Source: Paroedura picta
Lineage: Eukaryota > Chordata > Lepidosauria > Squamata > Gekkonidae
Length of the DNA stretch: 64,000 nucleotides
Assembly: GCF_049243985.1 (NCBI RefSeq)
Contig: NC_135371.1
Span: 5,047,501 to 5,111,500, forward strand
Direction of reading: 5' to 3'
A model generated the notes under the pieces. It saw nothing but the letters and a program-made list of their open reading frames with translations. It had not been told where the DNA came from and made no database searches. Below are positions 58,701 to 64,000 of the stretch, in pieces (position 1 is the first letter of the stretch; the number at the start of each line of letters is the position of its first letter). The translations under genes and the position numbers were made by a program.

Positions 58701-60949
58701 AACCCTACAACGGCAGGGATCCATTTCATCCCAGACCTTTTCTGAGAGAGATTTCTTCCTCTGTAGGGGTCCATTTCTGCAGGCGGAGGGATCTGACCTT
58801 CCAGCATCCAAATTGGAGGTGGGATTCTGTCCTACGTTTGAACTTATCCCCTAACAACCCAAGACATGCAACCCTCACCAGATCATTGGTGAAGAATCCC
58901 TGGAAACAACATTGAAGTTTTAATTAGAAGAGATCCCTTCTGTGTACTGAGACTCAATCCAAATTACATTGATATACAAACTTCTTCCTCACAAAATATC
59001 TTTTGCTCCAAAGGGCTCTTCCAAAGACTGTCCCTTCCTGCAGAGAGAGTTTCACTTTGTCTCCCTGCTGCTTCCTAACTCAAAAACGTATGTTCCAAAA
59101 TCTTGTAAAATCATCTAGAGGGATGCAGATGGAACACCAGAGGACCTGAATCTTCTCTCACATCCCTCTCAACTCTTCAGAAAGTTAGTTTTGAGCTATA
59201 CCAGAAACATTTAGAAATCCACCCATGTTTCTTCCGAGACACTGCCCCTTTCTTGATTCATACCTCAGGGATTTTGTAGGTGCTCAAGAGTGTTGAAATG
59301 TAATTGGAGATGGCAGAATGAGATGATTCAAGAACAGCCAAGAGATTATTCTGTCTGCCACATTTGTAGTTTGGAACAGTCTTCTGGGCAGAGTGTAGCA
59401 TGTCTATCAAAGCCACATAACTCAGACTGGCATGCACAGTGTTCTCATAGATGGTGTAGCCCAGCGTTAAATTTTTCAGTAAGAGCCTGGGATTTTGGTT
59501 GACCTCTTGAATGGCTAAAGAGAAGGCAAGGAGGTGCCATTGCAATGTTAATTGCCTGCCAAAAAACACATATAAATATCACGTAAAAGTGGGTCTTGCT
59601 GAGGCCTTACCTGGCATATTCTGATGGTTTGCAGTGATGATCACAATAACTGAGTTAATAGGTGGCAGCCAGGAAAGAGAATATGTATGAGCACAGTTGA
59701 AGCTGTCGTTTAGTGAAGAAGACCTCTGCCCCATCAAAGTCAGGACTGTCTGCAAATATTGAGAAGCCGATTCTGCACGGGGACAACGCCCCGACATACC
59801 GCTCATCCGGAGAAACTCCTCTCCCCACATGACTTCGACCCCGGCCAAGAGCTTCCCCGCCACCAGCCTGACTCAGCTATGGGGAAGTTGTAGAACAGGG
59901 AAACGCATATATCTCCAGCTTTCCCGTAGGGAGCCAGGGCTCCAATGGGGCCTCTGCCAATGCATGGCCGGGTGTCAGAAGACAGTCAGGAACCATGATG
60001 GGCCTTTGAGATGCACTACCATCCAGCAACCTTGTGTGTCTGCAGTGCTTCTGGCCACATGGGGAAAAGGGCGGCGTGTGATGGAAGGAAACTCTGAACC
60101 ACGTCCTCCCAGTGGAAACGCCGGTAGGCAGCCCGATGTTATGCCCTCGGTGCAGAATTCGCCACAGTGGTTCTCCAGGATCTCAGGTTGAAGTCTTTCA
60201 TGTCATAGGCTGCCTGGTCCTTTATAACTGGAGATGCCAGGGATTGAACCTGGGCCCTTCTGCATGCAAAGCAGAGGCTCCTTGACTAAGCCACAGTCCC
60301 TGCCTGTCCTGGTACATGGATGGTATATTTTCCAGTACCCTTAGGGGCAGTATCCCAGTGCTGGGGTACCTGCCGAAATGCAGTATCTATACTATAATCT
60401 TACTATAATCATTGCAGCTTTGATTTATTTAAAGTTAGGTACACCAGGGCTGCCCGGCTAATCAAAGGGGGGTTGAAATTTCACCTGAAAGATCTTCTCT
60501 CAAATAACAACTGGAAATCTGACCTTGCCCTTTGAAGAAAAGCAAGTCCCCCTGATTCGAACAGAAGGGATGGGGCTTCCATCCTCCCCCCACTCATTCT
60601 GCGAGGACACTCATCGGATCCTCATTTTCTCTCGAAGGAATAAAGCTTAGAAATCACCTTGCTGGGGCTCTTGGCTAGCTGTTCATTTTGGTGTTCAAAG
60701 ACCTATTACACACATTTCATTGTTTCCCCAAGGACTGCCTTACCGGTGATATTTTACATAGGGAGGCTCCCTGAAGGTTGGCCATGGAAGTTCCTTAAGC
60801 ACAAAAGTGGTAAGGCCAGCAATGAGGTGGTCTCCTCTGCGGAAGAAATTCAAGGGTTCAGGCTCATCCCTGGTCCCAGTGAATGGGCATTTGGCACTCT
60901 CCACCCTGCAGGCTGGAAGAAGCATCAAGAAAAGGCGAAGCAAGACCAT
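49499..60949 (-). CDS. VMN2R-like: V2R-like gene E (complete, six exons, 865 aa)
   Basis: Complete class C vomeronasal receptor. Exons: 60744-60949, 59264-59555, 57766-58599, 52363-52590, 52000-52126, 49499-50409; total 2598 bp in frame, all junctions AG/GT. Signal peptide [14 protein letters not shown]; flytrap to about 520; linker with [17 protein letters not shown]; seven membrane segments; PKCY; C-terminus KGQDGS. Exons 1-5 are closest to gene D, yet the 7TM exon shares silent variants with B. No disabling change seen. Intron 3 is the largest in the window (5.2 kb) because it took an L2 element and a CR1; intron 4 holds nothing large; intron 5 holds a solo LTR and a Sauria SINE. Confidence 0.95.
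50697..51243 (+). mobile_element. Endogenous retrovirus solo LTR (fossil)
   Basis: 547 bp with ends TGTCATGG and CCTGACA, a TATA-like GTATATAGG and an AATAAA signal in LTR order. No internal retroviral region adjoins it. Absent from gene D at the same intron position, so it is younger than the D/E duplication. Family unresolved. Confidence 0.7.
51244..51455. other. Unassigned sequence beside the LTR, absent in gene D
   Basis: Gene D reads straight from GGACTGA to CCCTGCAAATGAAGG (41095-41113); here about 210 extra bases follow the LTR. Origin unknown. Confidence 0.4.
51600..51876 (+). repeat. Sauria-type SINE, plus strand
   Basis: GGTTTGGTGTAATGGTTAGG head, full body, tail without long TTC run. 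Confidence 0.88.
52000..52126 (-). CDS. V2R gene E exon 5 (cysteine-rich linker)
   Basis: 127 bp. [17 protein letters not shown] (Ser for Thr after RC), donor GTGGGT. Confidence 0.93.
52363..52590 (-). CDS. V2R gene E exon 4
   Basis: 228 bp. [20 protein letters not shown] to VWPPWYKE, donor GTGGGA. Confidence 0.93.
52678..52739 (-). pseudogene. U2 snRNA 5'-end retro-fragment with (TG)n tail
   Basis: Minus strand 52739-52709 matches the first 31 nt of U2 snRNA at 28 positions, including GGCCTTTTGGCTAAGA, followed by AG and a (TG)n run. Flanks TGCAGTTTGATA (52666-52677) and TGCAGCTTGATA (52739-52750) look like a 12-bp target duplication. Absent from gene D. Confidence 0.8.
52883..55008 (+). 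mobile_element. L2-clade LINE, internally deleted
   Basis: Endonuclease end (GDFNVHAD near 53030; [12 protein letters not shown] near 53215), then frame 53219-54190 with the N-terminal RT region up to NPANYRP, then a frame change to [19 protein letters not shown] and [14 protein letters not shown] (54102-54311) ending at a stop. The RT core with the YADD box is deleted; the C-terminus resumes at [15 protein letters not shown] (54420) and ends near 54750. 3' tail CCACCTTGAGCC...AAATAAATTG then AAC/AAT units. Gene D lacks it. Confidence 0.88.
55380..55618 (-). repeat. Sauria-type SINE, minus strand
   Basis: AAGTTGGTTCTTACATGC tail end to GGCTGTATGTGGGGGAGG; head truncated. Confidence 0.82.
55624..56645 (-). 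mobile_element. CR1 LINE 3' part, minus strand
   Basis: Tail TCATAGAATCATAGAATCAT at 55624. The frame 55782-56225 encodes the CR1 C-terminus ([30 protein letters not shown]). Further right, the RT motif GVPQGSVLG is readable (about 56505-56535) but the stretch between is shortened. 5' truncated. Confidence 0.9.
56735..56985 (+). repeat. Diverged Sauria-type SINE
   Basis: GGGTTTGATTCACTCCCAG, GGGTGACCTTGAGCTAGTC, CATCAGGGCCTCTCCTGTC, tail CTTCTCCTTCTT; head poorly preserved. Confidence 0.75.
57440..57627 (+). mobile_element. CR1 3' end, plus strand
   Basis: GGAGGTGGTGCGCTCCCCCT...GGGACTAGATGGCC...GGGTTCTATGATTCTATGA. Lies 140 bp 3' of gene E exon 3. Confidence 0.88.
57766..58599 (-). CDS. 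V2R gene E exon 3 (core of ligand-binding domain)
   Basis: 834 bp, longest exon 3 of the set. [20 protein letters not shown] start, contains [19 protein letters not shown], ends QPWQ before GTATCC. Confidence 0.94.
59264..59555 (-). CDS. V2R gene E exon 2
   Basis: 292 bp. [20 protein letters not shown]; ends YKIPE before GTATGA. Confidence 0.93.
59766..60163. mobile_element. Non-autonomous DNA element with GATTCTGCAC ends
   Basis: Ends GCCGATTCTGCACGG and GTGCAGAATTCGCC are inverted repeats; about 400 bp, GC-rich, no transposase. In gene E intron 1. Confidence 0.65.
60744..60949 (-). CDS. V2R gene E exon 1 (start and signal peptide)
   Basis: 206 bp from ATG at 60949-60947. The frame stays open further upstream, but the signal peptide and paralogy fix this start. 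[23 protein letters not shown] would be the mature start region. Donor GTAAGG. Confidence 0.92.
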
Positions 60950-61039
60950 TCTTGCCTCTGTGCACCTTTCCCCCTTCCCAGAGATGGCTGTCTGAGACTG
61001 ACAGGAGTTGACCCTGGTAAGACAACGGCTGCTGTCACT

Positions 61040-61320
61040 GGAAGGGATCACAAGCCTCACACTGACAGTGTCCCCTCCTGCCAGATAACCCTTGAACATA
61101 CCGGGAGAAAAGTCTTTTATGCCCCAGACTTTCCTTCCTCTTGCAAGACATTACATTACCCTGCTGTTTCTCATGTTTACATTACTACTTTCAGAGTGAA
61201 CCTTTGAGAAATCCCTTGAGCTTTGCTGGTCTACAGAATAAATCACCATGATATGGATAATTATAAGGGGAAGAATCTGCCCTGGCCTGGACTCTGTGTT
61301 TGACCACCTGTGCCGAGAGG
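61040..61320 (-). promoter_or_regulatory. Conserved upstream block of gene E (putative promoter)
   Basis: TATA-like GCATAAAA at 61122-61115, about 170 bp from the ATG (shorter spacing than the others); second box from 61237 (AATAAATCACCATGAT). Confidence 0.5.
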
Positions 61321-61619
61321 GAGAAAACATGTTTCCAAGAAGAGGCAATTGAGTTAGGCCTAACTTTCAGGGTGAAATAACTTTCAGAAGAGGTCGGCAT
61401 GGAACAAGTTCTGACCAGGGTAATGGGAGGCTGGGTTAAGACCCGGGGTCGTTTGCTTTCCCACTGGCTGCCACAAGAACCACACCAGGTAACAGTAGAG
61501 TCATGACCCTAGAATCAGAGCTCACCTTGAGTATCCATCAGCCAGAGGAGCTTAGTGCTGCTAGAGAAAGGAGGACCCTTTTAGCCACCAGGAATGGCCA
61601 GTTTCCACCTTGAGGAGCA

Positions 61620-61915
61620 GATGAGAAGGATCCAAATTCCAATCAGGTAAGCAGGCCACAAGCCATGTAAAGATTTAAAGGTCAAAACTAGTACCTTGAA
61701 CCTGATCCAGAAGCAGCCAATGGAGATGTTTTAGCAAAGGCTGAACATGGGCCCTCCAGAGTGATCTGGCCAAGACCCGTACCGCCGCATTCTGCAGTAG
61801 TTGCAATTTCCGGGTCAGAGACAAAGGTAGGCCAGCATCGAGTGAGTTACAGAAGGTTCACTAGATTAGAAGTTCGCACTCCTAACCACGACACCAAGCT
61901 GGCTCGGAGACAGTC
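61620..61915 (-). repeat. Interspersed repeat plus SINE head fragment
   Basis: 61780-61860 matches 47935-48005. 61855-61912 is a minus-strand Sauria SINE head (TTAGAAGTTCGCACTCCTAA, ACCAAGCTGGCTC). Confidence 0.6.
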
Positions 61916-62845
61916 TTGCTGGTACAAGGGCCCACTAGATTGCTGCCTGCTCAGTGATTTTGCTGGGGACAGTGCAGGTGGGGGAGGAGTCAGGCCTAGA
62001 AGGGCCAGCTCTTCCCTACACACACTAGCCTGTTCCAGCATGGCAGTCGATGGCGCCCACAGCGTAAAAGGGAAGGAGGAAGCTATCCGCATTCCCTTGC
62101 AGCAGGGCATCAGAGGCCCTAAACTGAACAAGGCCCAGGAATGGGACGGACCGATGGTAACATCACACGTAAGTGGGGATTAGCCCCACTGCCATGTGAG
62201 CACCAACCTGGCCTATCCCCCTGTGGCGGAACCGGCCACCTGCTTGCCAGATGCCAAGTCTGTGGGCCCTGTTCCAGCCCTCCACTCCTTCCTTGGGTGG
62301 GGCCTCTCTCTTCTGGTCTGTCACTGCCACCACTCACTGACTGCAATACTTCTTCCCGAGGGACACTGAGACCCCCTCGGCTGGGTTCTTGGGTTAAAAC
62401 CATCAATGTTTGGGCCCCCCCTGGAGAGTTGGCAACCACCCAGTTTTGCCTTGTTTTCCTCCCCTGCCCCCCCCCCCAACACATTAGTAGTACCAGAGTA
62501 GGTGGTCCAAAGCACCAGCCACTTGGTTATATGCAAAAAAAGTTTATTCAACTATTTACACTAAGTGATAAATTTACACTCCCTCCTGCACAACAAATGG
62601 AATCAAGCTGAAGCACTTATACACCCTCCCTACTGAATACAGGGAGAGGCTCCTGTGGACACTTGCCTGCCAGGCTCACTGCCCACCTTCTTGGTGCCTG
62701 CTTCTCCAGTGGCCAGGCCAGGCCCTGCCCCTCAACTAGAGTTCTTGCAAACATTTTATTCCTTGCTGGGTCACTGTAACCCTGAGTCCACTAGAGGGAG
62801 ATAGAGAGTTGGGGTATTCCTTTTAAGGAAGAAAAGGCGCAATTT
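61916..62845. other. Unassigned sequence right of gene E
   Basis: No recognisable gene. Open frames here (to 156 aa) have no known motif and run through a poly-C tract. Confidence 0.4.
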
Positions 62846-62847
62846 CC

Positions 62848-63150
62848 CCGGAAGGATTGGAAGCCTGAAGCTGCAGGGAGAAGCCCTCTGTCCTCAGAAG
62901 CACTCCTCTGTTTGAAAACTATATATTAAGACTTTAGGTAGGAAAGGTTATTACACTAATTACTGGAAGGGGGGACTGTGTTTATATCAATTGTCTGTCA
63001 TTCAGGATTTTGATTGTTGTGGGGAATGTTTGAAATGAATGTTATATGAAATGTCCCCACAAGGATTGGAGGCCTGAAGCTGCAGGGAGAAGCCCTCTCC
63101 CCAGGGAAGCACTCCTTGGTATGAAAACTATTAATATTTTAAGTAAGGAA
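62848..63150. repeat. Pair of 90-100 bp direct repeats
   Basis: 62848-62944 and 63058-63150 share GGCCTGAAGCTGCAGGGAGA (one change), AAGCCCTCT and GAAAACTAT; about 210 bp period. Element not identified. Confidence 0.7.
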
Positions 63151-63394
63151 CCCTGAATGAAAAGATACCAGAGACTTCTGTGAAGGACATGTTCCAAGAC
63201 AGTACAGCTGCAAGTTGGTGCTTCTTGAAAAGACTGCCTGGACAGAAGTCAGAACGACTGAGGCCCTGGTCTGCCCAAATACAACAGGCCTGAATTGTGA
63301 AGCCTTGGTTGCTGTTAGATGTGTTGAATATTGTTCCAAACATGATATCTGTTGAAGTTGGGTTATACCCAGCATCACAAGGTGGGAATCAGTC

Positions 63395-63682
63395 ATGGAG
63401 TGCCAGATTGAGGTAATGGTTAGGAGTGCGGACTTCTAATGTGGCGTGCTGGGTTCCATTGTGCGCTCCCCCACATGCAGCCAGCTGGGTGACCTTGGGC
63501 TCGCCACAGCACTGATAAAACTGTTCTGACTGAGCAGTGATATCAGGGCTCTCTCAGCCTCACCTACCTCTCAGTGTGTCTGTTGTGGGGAGAGGAAAGG
63601 GAAGGCGACTGTAAGCCGTTTTGAGCCTCCTTTGGGTAGAGAAATGCGGCATATAAGAACCAACTCTTTGTCTTCTTCTCCA
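63395..63682 (+). repeat. Sauria-type SINE, plus strand
   Basis: GGTAATGGTTAGGAGTGCGG head, full body, tail CCAACTCTTTGTCTTCTTC. Confidence 0.88.
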
Positions 63683-64000
63683 TAGATGTGAACTCTCTCC
63701 CTTCTTCAATTAAAAAATAGTATTTTGACGTTGTTTAAACTGAATAGGTTACATGAACATGGCTCTTTATAGTTCACTCATGCGCAGAACTAACGGAAAC
63801 ACATGACATATCACAGAACCAGAAACAATTATTCTGTAAGAACCCATCCTACCTTCAGAGCCCGAGAAATCACGACCTCAAATGCAATACATCAAATGGC
63901 TAAGAGAATGTCAAGTGAGTTTCTCTTAACCGGCCCCATAGAAGGAAATTGTGCCCAGAACACTAAAGTGGAGGTCGTGGGAGACTCTAACCAAACCCAT
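63683..64000. other. Right window edge, nothing recognised
   Basis: No exon of a further V2R gene is seen here, although the next copy could begin beyond the edge. Confidence 0.4.

Noticed and set aside
1-60949. Calcium-sensing receptor or taste receptor type 1 instead of V2R
   Set aside because: The tandem array, exon sequences such as [18 protein letters not shown] and short C-terminal tail fit V2R; CaSR has a long cytoplasmic tail.
1-64000. CRISPR arrays, bacterial operons, tRNA or rRNA genes
   Set aside because: None seen; tRNA-like boxes belong to SINE heads.

Overview
This window is from a vertebrate, almost certainly a squamate reptile. Tandem vomeronasal type-2 receptor (V2R) genes sit among Sauria-type tRNA SINEs, a second lizard-type tRNA SINE, CR1 with its 8-bp ATTCTATG tail repeats, L2, RTE-BovB, Tc1 and hAT elements. 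The species cannot be named from sequence alone.

The backbone is five V2R-like genes (called A to E here), all on the minus strand and head to tail. Each has the same six-exon plan with identical intron phases. In plus-strand order each gene reads exon 6 (seven-transmembrane exon), 5, 4, 3, 2, 1. A spans 1-11022, with exon 6 cut by the window edge. B spans 13343-22417 (open, 866 aa), C 26284-36328 (open, 863 aa), D 39369-46749 (open except one nonsense codon in the 7TM exon) and E 49499-60949 (open, 865 aa). Splice sites and reading frame were checked by eye for all 30 exons. Each product would be a class C GPCR: signal peptide, Venus-flytrap ligand-binding domain (exons 1-4), cysteine-rich linker (exon 5 and start of exon 6), then seven membrane segments. 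V2Rs act in vomeronasal sensory neurons as chemoreceptors for peptide or protein cues.

A block of about 300-350 bp upstream of every start codon is conserved in all five copies. It contains a TATA-like GCATAAAA about 170-220 bp upstream of the ATG and a second motif 290-340 bp upstream. It is the best candidate for a shared promoter.

Introns and spacers are filled with repeats. Aligning paralogous introns by eye gives empty sites for many insertions, so they can be placed before or after the gene duplications. Notable ones are: a BovB LINE end in A; the same SINE family at the same 14-bp target in A and B but in opposite orientation; a Tc1 element shared by the A and B upstream flanks; a 140-bp tandem array made from a SINE tail in C; hAT elements with clean 8-bp duplications; a U2 snRNA retro-fragment with its own target-site duplication in E; and a GC-rich element of four consecutive hairpins ending in a CR1-like tail between D and E. 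A solo LTR lies in E. The last 3 kb (61-64 kb) holds no gene I can recognise.
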